NCBI RefSeq assembly: GCF_000243255.1
Contig: NZ_CM001436.1
Location: 842,077-906,076 of the forward strand
Origin: Methanoplanus limicola DSM 2279
GTDB taxonomy: Archaea; Halobacteriota; Methanomicrobia; Methanomicrobiales; Methanomicrobiaceae
Direction of reading: 5' to 3'
DNA length: 64,000 nucleotides
Position 1 is the first letter of the stretch; each line of letters opens with the position of its first letter. Below, one piece after another: positions 25,908 through 33,310 of the stretch. Below the pieces are notes generated by a model that made no database searches, was not told the DNA's origin, and worked only from the letters and a program-made list of their open reading frames with translations. Position numbers and translations under genes: made by a program.

Positions 25908-26543
25908 ATGACAGCAGAAGAAATAATCGAAAATACAGAAGTTCCTGTTGTAGAGGAAGCGGAAGCACCAAAGGCAAGACCTGCCTACCTCCTCTTCAAC
26001 AAATGGGACCTCACAGAGGTCCAGATCAACGATCCTGGCCTTGTACGCTATGTAAGTGTTGATTCACTTATTGTCCCGCACTCAGGCGGAAGGTACCAGC
26101 ACCAGCAGTTTGCAAAATCAAATATGCTCATTGTCGAGCGCCTTATCAACAGGCTTATGCAGACTGAGACAAATACCGGCAAAAAAGAACTTACAACAAG
26201 AATTGTAAAGGATGCCTTTGACATAGTCAACAAGAAGACAAACAGGAACCCTGTTGAGGTCCTAATTGACGCTATTGCAAACTCAGGGCCACGTGAAGAG
26301 ACCGTACGCCTGAAGTACGGTGGTATCAATGTACCAAAGTCAGTCGATACAGCACCACAGCGCCGTATTGATACTGCACTTATCTTCCTTGCACGTGCTG
26401 TCCGCCAGGCAAGCCACAAAAAGAAGAAACCTGTCGCTGCATGTCTTGCAGATGAGCTTATCGCCGCTGCCGCAGGTGAATCACGCAGTTTTGCTGTTTC
26501 AAAGAAAGAAGAACGCGAACGTGTTGCAAAGTCTGCACGTTAA
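25908..26543 (+). CDS. rps7: 30S ribosomal protein uS7
   Basis: The product (211 residues from the ATG at 25908) is archaeal S7, which organises the head of the small subunit. The start is chosen because AGGTGA lies immediately upstream; the GTG at 25899 overlaps the rps12 stop and is less likely. Typical sequences are [45 protein letters not shown] and [35 protein letters not shown] Glu/Val-rich N-terminal extension is present as in other archaea. A run of eight T residues (26559-26566) follows the stop and might attenuate fusA. Confidence 0.96.
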   Translation: MTAEEIIENTEVPVVEEAEAPKARPAYLLFNKWDLTEVQINDPGLVRYVSVDSLIVPHSGGRYQHQQFAKSNMLIVERLINRLMQTETNTGKKELTTRIVKDAFDIVNKKTNRNPVEVLIDAIANSGPREETVRLKYGGINVPKSVDTAPQRRIDTALIFLARAVRQASHKKKKPVAACLADELIAAAAGESRSFAVSKKEERERVAKSAR

Positions 26544-26578
26544 TATAATAAATATTACTTTTTTTTGGTGAATCTTAC

Positions 26579-28774
26579 ATGACCAGACGAAAAAAGATGG
26601 TGGAGAGAGTTACAGGACTGATGTCAAATCCGGAGAACATCAGAAACATCGGTATTGTAGCTCACATTGATCACGGAAAGACAACACTCTCAGACAACCT
26701 CCTTGCAGGTGCAGGCATGATCAGCGATGAGATTGCCGGTAAAGCATGCTGGATGGACTCTGATGAAGAAGAGCAGGCACGTGGAATTACAATTGATTCC
26801 TCAAACGTCTCGATGGTTCACGAGTACAAAGGAAAAGAGTACCTCATCAACATGATTGATACACCGGGTCACGTTGACTTTGGTGGTGACGTCACACGTG
26901 CAATGCGTGCTGTTGACGGTGCAGTCGTTCTCGTTGATGCAGTTGAGGGAACAATGCCACAGACAGAGACTGTTCTTCGCCAGGCACTCAAAGAGGGAGT
27001 TATGCCCGTTCTCTTCGTGAACAAGGTAGACCGTCTCATCAACGAACTTAAAGTTGACGAGATGGAGATGCAGATCCGCCTTGGTAAGGTAATTGACAAG
27101 GTCAACAAACTCATCAAAGGTATGAACGAAGAAGCCTTCAAGAACGGATGGAAACTCGATGCAGCAGACGGCAGAGTTGCATTCGGATCAGCTCTCTACA
27201 ACTGGGCAATTTCAGTACCATATATGAAGCAGAGCGGCATCTCATTCAAGGATGTATACGACCTCTGTAAAGCGGAAGACATGAAGACACTCGCAAAGAA
27301 AAGTCCCCTCTGTGAAGTTGTCCTTGACATGGTTGTCCGCCACCTTCCAAACCCGGATCAGGCTCAGAAACGCCGTGTACCTATCATCTGGCAGCACGGA
27401 GATCCAAACACACCTGAAGGCAAATCAATGCTCAACTGTGATCCAAACGGAGCTGCATGCCTGATGGTAACTGATATCTCATTTGATCAGCACGCAGGAG
27501 AAGTTGCAACAGGACGTCTCTTCTCAGGTACACTCAGACGCGGCACTGAACTTTATGTCATGGGCACTGCTATGAAGGTCAACCGCTTAACACAGGTAGG
27601 TATCTTCATGGGTGCGGAGAGGATCGAAGTGGAGGCACTTCCGGCAGGAAACATTGCAGCTGTAACAGGTCTTAAAGATGCAATAGTCGGATCAACGGTC
27701 AGCACCCTTATGGATATGACTCCGTTTGAATCACTCAAGCACTACTCAGAGCCTGTCATGACAGTCGCTGTCGAGGCAAAGAACATGAAGGATCTTCCAA
27801 AGCTCGTCACTGTCTTAAGGCAGGTTGCAAAGGAAGACCCGACAGTCCGTGTTACAATAGATGAAGAAACCGGAGAGCACCTTATCTCAGGTATGGGAGA
27901 ACTTCACCTTGAGATCATCACAGGCCGTATTGCACGTGACAAGGGTGTCGAGATCGTAACCTCACCGCCGATTGTTGTTTACCGTGAAACCGTCACAGGA
28001 ACAGCAGGCCCGGTTGAAGGAAAGTCACCCAACCGCCACAACAGGTTCTATATTAATATCGAACCAATGCCCGAAAATATTGTCAAACTCATCAAAGACG
28101 GTGAGGTTTCAATGGACATGCCACAGCTTGAACGCCGTGACGTTCTTGTCGAAGCAGGATTTGGCAAGGATGAGGCAAAGAGTGTCAAGGCAATCGAAGG
28201 AACAAATATGTTCATCGATATGACAAAGGGTATCCAGTACCTCAATGAGACAATGGAACTCGTCCTTGACGGATGGCGTGAGGCACTTGAGGGCGGACCT
28301 CTTGCAGACGAACTTGTCCAGAATGTCAAGATCAGCCTTATGGATGTTAAGCTTCACGAGGATGCAATCCACCGTGGCCCTGCACAGGTAATTCCGGCAG
28401 TCCGTTCAGCTGTAAAGGCAGGACTTCTCATGGCAGGAGATTCACTCCTTGAGCCTATGCAGAAGATTCAGATCACAGTACCACAGGACCACATGGGCAG
28501 TGCAACAGGACTTCTCCAGGGGCGCCGTGGACAGGTATACGATATGCAGTCAGAAGGTGACACCATGATCGTAACCGGAAAAGCACCGGTTGCAGAACTC
28601 TTTGGTTTTGCAGGCGATGTCCGTTCAGCAACTGAAGGCCGTGCAATGTGGTCTACAGAATTTGCAGGATTTGAGACCGTTCCGCAGGGAATGCTCAAAG
28701 AGATTGTCAAAGCAATCAGACAGCGCAAGGGTCTTAAGGAACAGATACCTGAGCCTGCTGATTACCTGGCATAA
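26579..28774 (+). CDS. fusA: Translation elongation factor aEF-2
   Basis: The 731-residue GTPase catalyses ribosomal translocation. G1 is AHIDHGKTT (about 29-37), G3 is DTPGHVDFG and G4 NKVDR. Switch I contains the [13 protein letters not shown] stretch. Near the C-terminus, [18 protein letters not shown] carries the histidine that is modified to diphthamide in archaea. The ATG at 26579 follows GGTGAATCTTAC. The usual neighbour tuf (aEF-1A) does not follow; instead a palindromic hairpin and convergent archaellin genes do. Confidence 0.97.
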   Translation: MTRRKKMVERVTGLMSNPENIRNIGIVAHIDHGKTTLSDNLLAGAGMISDEIAGKACWMDSDEEEQARGITIDSSNVSMVHEYKGKEYLINMIDTPGHVDFGGDVTRAMRAVDGAVVLVDAVEGTMPQTETVLRQALKEGVMPVLFVNKVDRLINELKVDEMEMQIRLGKVIDKVNKLIKGMNEEAFKNGWKLDAADGRVAFGSALYNWAISVPYMKQSGISFKDVYDLCKAEDMKTLAKKSPLCEVVLDMVVRHLPNPDQAQKRRVPIIWQHGDPNTPEGKSMLNCDPNGAACLMVTDISFDQHAGEVATGRLFSGTLRRGTELYVMGTAMKVNRLTQVGIFMGAERIEVEALPAGNIAAVTGLKDAIVGSTVSTLMDMTPFESLKHYSEPVMTVAVEAKNMKDLPKLVTVLRQVAKEDPTVRVTIDEETGEHLISGMGELHLEIITGRIARDKGVEIVTSPPIVVYRETVTGTAGPVEGKSPNRHNRFYINIEPMPENIVKLIKDGEVSMDMPQLERRDVLVEAGFGKDEAKSVKAIEGTNMFIDMTKGIQYLNETMELVLDGWREALEGGPLADELVQNVKISLMDVKLHEDAIHRGPAQVIPAVRSAVKAGLLMAGDSLLEPMQKIQITVPQDHMGSATGLLQGRRGQVYDMQSEGDTMIVTGKAPVAELFGFAGDVRSATEGRAMWSTEFAGFETVPQGMLKEIVKAIRQRKGLKEQIPEPADYLA

Positions 28775-28826
28775 TACTAATTTTAATTTTTTAAGACCCT
28801 GAAACTTACCCGCATGGTACAGTCAT

Positions 28827-28847
28827 AATCCGGGATTATCCCGGATT
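28827..28847. terminator. Palindromic hairpin between convergent fusA and archaellin gene
   Basis: AATCCGGGAT-T-ATCCCGGATT is a perfect 10-bp inverted repeat with a single-base centre. Plus-strand poly-T tracts (TTTTAATTTTTT, about 28781-28793) precede it after the fusA stop. The placement between convergent genes suggests a bidirectional transcript end. Confidence 0.5.
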
Positions 28848-28880
28848 TCAGACTATTAAGCCCCGGATAATAGCTGAATT

Positions 28881-29480
28881 CTAAAGAATGACAAAGCTCT
28901 TTGATTCAAGTCCCGGCGGAATTTCCTTTCTAAGAGTCATAACAGAACATTCAGAAGGCTGAATTTCAACGGTAAAATCTTCGTACACCCGCAGTGAATT
29001 AAGCAATTTCAGATTCAGGACAAATATCTCGCCGGGTTCAAGAAAGTTATTGCCGTTTCCATTGCGGACCGATTTTATGCCCCAGTGATTAACTGCCGGA
29101 TTTTCATTCATTATGGGATCACAGGGTATTAATTCATCATAGTGATCTCTGGTCATGCAAATGACATTGACTTTGGTGAAATCAACCGGATCTCCGGTTG
29201 GATTTATTGAAACCGGAATAAATATCGAGTCTGCCCTTACCGGAGAAAAAAGACTGTTTACCCCGGCATACATATCTCCGTTAAGGTTCAGAAAAGTCGA
29301 TGACATGCCAATACCGTCATGAACAGACTTTACATCCTGTGCAGCTGCATTGAAACCGGCGCCAAGAACCATATACGAAAATACTGCCGCTACAACCACA
29401 AATGCAATGAGGACTATCGCAGCTTCAAGCCCTGTAAATGCCTCATCATCCCCGGTTGCAGGATAAACCCTCCATGACAT
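28881..29480 (-). CDS. Archaellin (flagellin B family)
   Basis: The 199-residue protein has the class III signal peptide and hydrophobic N-terminal helix of archaellins: a short charged leader ending DDEA, then FTGLEAAIVLIAFVVVAAVF. After cleavage by the prepilin peptidase the helix packs in the core of the archaellum filament, while the remaining domain (about residues 50-199, with FIPVSINPTGDPVDFTKVNVICM) is outside. It has a near-identical N-terminus to the neighbour upstream, so both arose by duplication. No arl motor genes are in the window. It could also be a minor archaellin. Confidence 0.88.
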   Translation of the reverse strand: MSWRVYPATGDDEAFTGLEAAIVLIAFVVVAAVFSYMVLGAGFNAAAQDVKSVHDGIGMSSTFLNLNGDMYAGVNSLFSPVRADSIFIPVSINPTGDPVDFTKVNVICMTRDHYDELIPCDPIMNENPAVNHWGIKSVRNGNGNNFLEPGEIFVLNLKLLNSLRVYEDFTVEIQPSECSVMTLRKEIPPGLESKSFVIL

Positions 29481-29529
29481 ATTTATTCACATTATAAATT
29501 AACTGAAATCAAAGAGAGAACATCATATC

Positions 29530-30099
29530 TCATACAAGTTCATAATAATCATTCTTAACCAGATAATCAGGAATATCACGGCTAAAAGAGATGCCATGCC
29601 CTTCAGACGGAGTGACAGTTACCTTAAAAGAATCTCCTCCGGAAAGCAGGACTGAATCCAGATTGATCCTGACCTTCAGGATTTCACCATCCTCAAGAAT
29701 GCTGTCATCATCCGGACTTATCTTCCATTCATATTCAACAGATGAATCCCCGGGTAAATAATCCTCAATAAATTCATCTGTTGAGATATGATAAGAAATT
29801 TTACTGATGTCAATACCGGTTCCGCCTCCACAGTGCTCAAGATAAAACATAATATATCTCAGTTCAGAACCGGACAATTTTACTCTGCCAACAACGGTTC
29901 CGGCTAAATTCAGAGAGTTTGAAGTCTCCTTAAGGCCTGAATTTATGACATCCTCACTTTTGTCTGTCACAAAAAAACCTGCTCCAAGTACAACAAAGGC
30001 AAATACTGCTGCAACTACAACAAAAGCGGTTAAAACTATTGCAGCCTCAAGACCTGTAAAGGCCTCTGAACTTCCAGGTCCGGATGGCACAATAGTCAA
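29530..30099 (-). CDS. Archaellin (flagellin B family), second copy
   Basis: The 189-residue product begins with a leader ending SSEA followed by FTGLEAAIVLTAFVVVAAVF and FVVLGAGFFVTDKSE, the archaellin N-terminal helix. The outer domain (about 55-189) differs from that of the downstream copy but keeps the same ending pattern (DSFKVTVTPSEG...ISFSRDIP against EDFTVEIQPSE...LRKEIPPG). It is separated from the other archaellin gene by 49 bp on the same strand, so the pair is probably one transcript. It should be secreted and assembled into the archaellum. Confidence 0.88.
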   Translation of the reverse strand: MTIVPSGPGSSEAFTGLEAAIVLTAFVVVAAVFAFVVLGAGFFVTDKSEDVINSGLKETSNSLNLAGTVVGRVKLSGSELRYIMFYLEHCGGGTGIDISKISYHISTDEFIEDYLPGDSSVEYEWKISPDDDSILEDGEILKVRINLDSVLLSGGDSFKVTVTPSEGHGISFSRDIPDYLVKNDYYELV

Positions 30100-30287
30100 T
30101 ATATTATTTATGAAATTAAAGATTCCGGTTTACAGCCACACATATGATTATATGCAGACAACATAAGATAGTAACATAAAGTAGATCATTCCGGCTATAA
30201 CAAAAGAATCTGCCAGGAACAGGACAGTTCACCCGCAGACAGAGTCAGATAACCCACCTGACAGCCAGGAGTGCACTATAACCAAAC

Positions 30288-30313
30288 TATTTATGCACAT
30301 ATGGGCATAAATA
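30288..30313. promoter_or_regulatory. Inverted-repeat operator of the NifX/MinD/DUF134 operon
   Basis: TATTTATGC (30288-30296) and GCATAAATA (30305-30313) are perfect 9-bp arms with an 8-nt spacer (ACATATGG). The repeat overlaps the likely TATA/initiation zone 14 bp before the first ATG, with AGGTGA in between. The operon encodes an HTH protein (DUF134) that may bind here. Confidence 0.55.
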
Positions 30314-30326
30314 ACATAGGTGAATT

Positions 30327-30641
30327 ATGAAAGTAGCAGTAACATCAAAAGGAGAAGATAAAGATTCGGTTTTTGAAGGAAGATTTGGAAGAACACCTTA
30401 TTTCCTAATATTTGATACTGAATCCGATGAATGTAAGGCAGTTAAAAATCCGTACTCTGAAGAGGCTTCAGGTGTCGGTCCAAGGGCTGCACAGCTTCTT
30501 GTTGATAACAGTATTAACAAAGTAATAACCGGAAATGTAGGTGGAAACGCAGCATCAGCCCTTCAGATGGCAGGAATTGAAGTTGTTCTCGACCGTGACG
30601 GCGGAAGTGCCGGAGAGGTATACAACAGAAATAAGGCCTGA
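30327..30641 (+). CDS. NifX/NifB-like iron-molybdenum cofactor domain protein
   Basis: The 104-residue protein is a single NifX-type domain: MKVAVTSKGEDKDSVFEGRFGRTPYFLIFDTE at the start, GPRAAQLLVDNSINKVITGNVGGNAASAL in the centre and AGIEVVLDRDGGSAGE at the end. Proteins of this kind carry metal clusters or precursors. In operons with MinD-like ATPases and no nitrogenase genes the cargo is not established. The ATG is preceded by AGGTGA and by the inverted repeat at 30288-30313. First gene of a five-gene run. Confidence 0.85.
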   Translation: MKVAVTSKGEDKDSVFEGRFGRTPYFLIFDTESDECKAVKNPYSEEASGVGPRAAQLLVDNSINKVITGNVGGNAASALQMAGIEVVLDRDGGSAGEVYNRNKA

Positions 30642-30655
30642 TTCAGGAGAACCTG

Positions 30656-31516
30656 ATGAAGATAGCGGTTGCAAGCGGCAAAGGCGGAACAGGAAAATCC
30701 ACAGTATCTGTAAACCTTGCATACACACTTGCATTAAAAGAAAAAGTAGTACTTGCAGACTGTGATGTTGAGGAACCAAACCTTCATCTCTTCTTTAATG
30801 CAGAGGAGACTGAAAAAGAAGTCAGAGTGCCCCTGCCGGCCTTTGATATGGAAAAGTGTACACTCTGTGGGGACTGTGCAAGGTTCTGCAATTACGGTGC
30901 TTTAATTGTCGGAAAGGAAAAACTTTTATTCTTAAAAGAGATGTGCCATTCCTGCGGAGGATGCAGAATACTCTGCCCTGCCAGTGCAGTAAGCGAAACA
31001 GAAGTGACTATAGGCAGAATTCTCACATCAAAACCAACTGAAAATCTGACCCTTATTACAGGCATACTTAATATTGGTGAGATAAAAGCGCCTGAAGTAA
31101 TAAAGGATGTCAAAATAACAGCAGAAAAAATACCTGATTCGCAGATAACCATCCTTGATTCCCCGCCGGGTACAGCATGCTCAATGGTTGAAACGGTTGA
31201 CAGCATCGACTTCAGTATCCTGGTTGCAGAATCAACCCCGTTCGGTATGCATGACATAAAACTCGCCGCAGAGGTTGTAAAGGAGAGAAACATCCCGGCA
31301 TGTATAGTTATCAACCGGAGTGACGGTCAGGACGGGGCAATTGAAAAACTCTCTGAAGAGATGGGCATACCAATCCTTATGAGAATTCCGTTTGAAAAGG
31401 AGATTGCCAGAATACAGGGTAACGGAGAGATACTTTCTGCACATTCTGAGAAATACCGAAGAGAATTTCTGGACCTCTTTGAGAGAATTAAAGAGAACAC
31501 CGGAGGTACTGCATGA
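30656..31516 (+). CDS. MinD/ParA-like ATPase with ferredoxin insert (first)
   Basis: The 286-residue P-loop ATPase has the deviant Walker A SGKGGTGKST (residues 7-16), followed by CDVEEPNLH. A ferredoxin-type insertion carries two four-cysteine motifs: CTLCGDCARFC (about 64-74) and CHSCGGCRILCP (about 94-105), enough for two 4Fe-4S clusters. The Walker B region is ILDSPPGTAC. This architecture is widespread in anaerobes beside NifX proteins and suggests ATP-driven assembly or insertion of metal clusters. The second copy overlaps it by 4 bp. Confidence 0.9.
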   Translation: MKIAVASGKGGTGKSTVSVNLAYTLALKEKVVLADCDVEEPNLHLFFNAEETEKEVRVPLPAFDMEKCTLCGDCARFCNYGALIVGKEKLLFLKEMCHSCGGCRILCPASAVSETEVTIGRILTSKPTENLTLITGILNIGEIKAPEVIKDVKITAEKIPDSQITILDSPPGTACSMVETVDSIDFSILVAESTPFGMHDIKLAAEVVKERNIPACIVINRSDGQDGAIEKLSEEMGIPILMRIPFEKEIARIQGNGEILSAHSEKYRREFLDLFERIKENTGGTA

Positions 31517-32379
31517 AAAAAATTGCGGTCATAAGCGGCAAGGGCGGAACAGGCAAAACGATCGTAACCGGTGCACTTGCTGATCAGCTCAATGCAAAAA
31601 TGATAATCTGTGATGCAGATGCAGATGCCTCCAACCTTGACCTGATCCTAAAACCGGAAATTCTCAGGAGAATTCCACATGCCGGTCTGAAAATTGCAGA
31701 GATTGACCAGGACAAGTGCATAGGATGTGGAGAATGCTACGAATTCTGCCGCTTTGACTCTGTAATTGACAGAAAAGACGGAACTTACCTTATAGACAGC
31801 CTGAAATGTGAGGGATGCGGAGTCTGCGGACTTGTATGCCCGGCAGAATGCATTGAATTAAAGGAGAATATCTGCGGCGAGGTGTTCATATCCAGATCTC
31901 CATACGGAACAGTTGTTCATTCAGAACTGAAAGCAGGTTCCGGCGCAACAGGACTCCTGGTTCATGAGATTAAGAAATATGCCCTTGAAGAGGTCACAGA
32001 TGAAGAATTAATGCTCATAGACGGCCCTCCCGGTATAGGATGCCCTCTTCAGTCCACAATGAGCGGTACTGATTACGCACTTATTGTAACTGAGCCAAGC
32101 CAGTCCGGACTGCATGACTTAAAGAGGCTTGTGAAAGTTCTGGAAAAACTTCCGGTTGAGATATTCGCCTGTATAAACAAGGCCGATCTTAATCCTGAAA
32201 TAACAGAAGAGATTACATCTTATCTCACTGATTCAGAGGTTCCTATGCTTGGAACAATTCCATTCGACAAAAATGTAATTGAATCGGTAAGAAACGGAAT
32301 TCCGGTTACAAAAACAGATTCACCGGCATCAGATGCAGTAAAAGATATCTGCAATAATTTATCGGAGAAGATACTCTGA
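31513..32379 (+). CDS. MinD/ParA-like ATPase with ferredoxin insert (second)
   Basis: The 288-residue paralogue has the same order of parts: deviant Walker A SGKGGTGKT (residues 8-16), CDADADASNLDL, ferredoxin motifs CIGCGECYEFC and CEGCGVCGLVCP, and LIDGPPGIGCPL. It differs enough from the first copy to suggest a heterodimeric pair, as such tandem genes are common. The start overlaps the previous stop (ATGA), so translation is coupled. It probably works with its neighbour on delivery of an Fe-S or metal cofactor held by the NifX proteins; the target enzyme is unknown. Confidence 0.9.
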   Translation: MKKIAVISGKGGTGKTIVTGALADQLNAKMIICDADADASNLDLILKPEILRRIPHAGLKIAEIDQDKCIGCGECYEFCRFDSVIDRKDGTYLIDSLKCEGCGVCGLVCPAECIELKENICGEVFISRSPYGTVVHSELKAGSGATGLLVHEIKKYALEEVTDEELMLIDGPPGIGCPLQSTMSGTDYALIVTEPSQSGLHDLKRLVKVLEKLPVEIFACINKADLNPEITEEITSYLTDSEVPMLGTIPFDKNVIESVRNGIPVTKTDSPASDAVKDICNNLSEKIL

Positions 32380-32789
32380 TGGGAGATGAAAACGAATTCA
32401 GGGGAAGGGGCAGAGGCAGACCCAGAAAAATGCGATATATGGATAATACAGGTTCCAGTGAGTATTTTGAACCCACATCCCCCGGCAGAGGGGAGAATGA
32501 ATTCGTGCGGATCCTTCCCGAAGAGCTTGAATCAATAAGGCTCGTTGATCTTGAAGGAGATAACCAGGAAACAGCAGCATCCAGGATGGGAGTTTCAAGG
32601 AGAACACTCTGGAGAGATCTTCATGAGGGCAGACAAAAAGTTGCAGATGCACTCGTAAACAGAAAACTGATAATAATCAGTAATGAAAATATCCATAAGG
32701 ACAATTATCCCGGCAGGGGCAGATGCAGAAGAAGATTTGATGAATGCCCCTACTATGATGAAGATAATAAACCTGAGAGTGATAAATAA
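32379..32789 (+). CDS. DUF134 family DNA-binding protein
   Basis: The 136-residue protein matches DUF134: an N-terminal basic/glycine-rich RGRGRGRPRKMRYM, then a sigma-70 region 4-like helix-turn-helix (ELESIRLVDLEGDNQETAASRMGVSRRTLWRDLHEGRQKVADAL, about 50-93). The C-terminus is rich in Arg/Cys/Tyr (GRCRRRFDECPYY) and may bind a metal. Start and upstream stop share one base. As the only DNA-binding protein in the operon it is a candidate regulator of the inverted repeat in front of 30327. Confidence 0.82.
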   Translation: MGDENEFRGRGRGRPRKMRYMDNTGSSEYFEPTSPGRGENEFVRILPEELESIRLVDLEGDNQETAASRMGVSRRTLWRDLHEGRQKVADALVNRKLIIISNENIHKDNYPGRGRCRRRFDECPYYDEDNKPESDK

Positions 32790-33130
32790 TGAAACTTGCT
32801 ATAGCAAAACAGGGAGAAACTGTATCCGAACATTTCGGACAGTGCGAAGGCTTTATGCTCTTTGTGATCGAAGGCGGAGAGATTAAATCAGAGGAATTTG
32901 TGGAGAGTCCGGAGCACAAACCAGGAGTGATTCCTGAATTCCTTGCATCAGTCGGTGTAACGGATGTCATTGCCGGAGGCATGGGCGGAGGCGCTGTAAA
33001 TATCTTTAACAGCAAAGGAATTAATGTATTCACCGGGATTTCAGGTCCAATCCGGGCAGTTGCTGAAGAGTTTGCAAAAGGCAATATTGAAAGTTCGGGC
33101 AGCATATGCAGCCACACCCACAGCCACTAA
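32789..33130 (+). CDS. NifX/NifB-like iron-molybdenum cofactor domain protein (second)
   Basis: The 113-residue NifX-type domain starts MKLAIAKQGETVSEHFGQCEGFMLFVIEGGE and contains VTDVIAGGMGGGAVNIFNSKGINVFTG. The end is histidine-rich (CSHTHSH), which may help bind metal. It differs from the first NifX protein (30327), so the two bracket the ATPase genes. It begins at the last base of the DUF134 stop codon. A run of seven T residues near 33152-33158 follows and probably ends the transcript. Confidence 0.86.
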   Translation: MKLAIAKQGETVSEHFGQCEGFMLFVIEGGEIKSEEFVESPEHKPGVIPEFLASVGVTDVIAGGMGGGAVNIFNSKGINVFTGISGPIRAVAEEFAKGNIESSGSICSHTHSH

Positions 33131-33310
33131 ATCCCAGATTATAACCATAATTAACACTTTTTTTAAGAAAGCGGCCGGAAAGAATAACTGCCGTTCATAA
33201 ATGCCTGAAAGCTGCTCATAAACCCAAAAAACCCCATAAAAACACCGGCAGCAAAAAATAGCTGAGACAGTTCCAAATCCATAACTAAAGGGATCAGGAC
33301 TGTCAGAATC

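Noticed and set aside
33163-33282. 39-codon minus-strand frame with one hydrophobic helix downstream of the receiver-kinase
   Set aside because: It overlaps the intergenic end, has no ribosome site at its ATG, and no supporting context; a real small membrane protein cannot be excluded.
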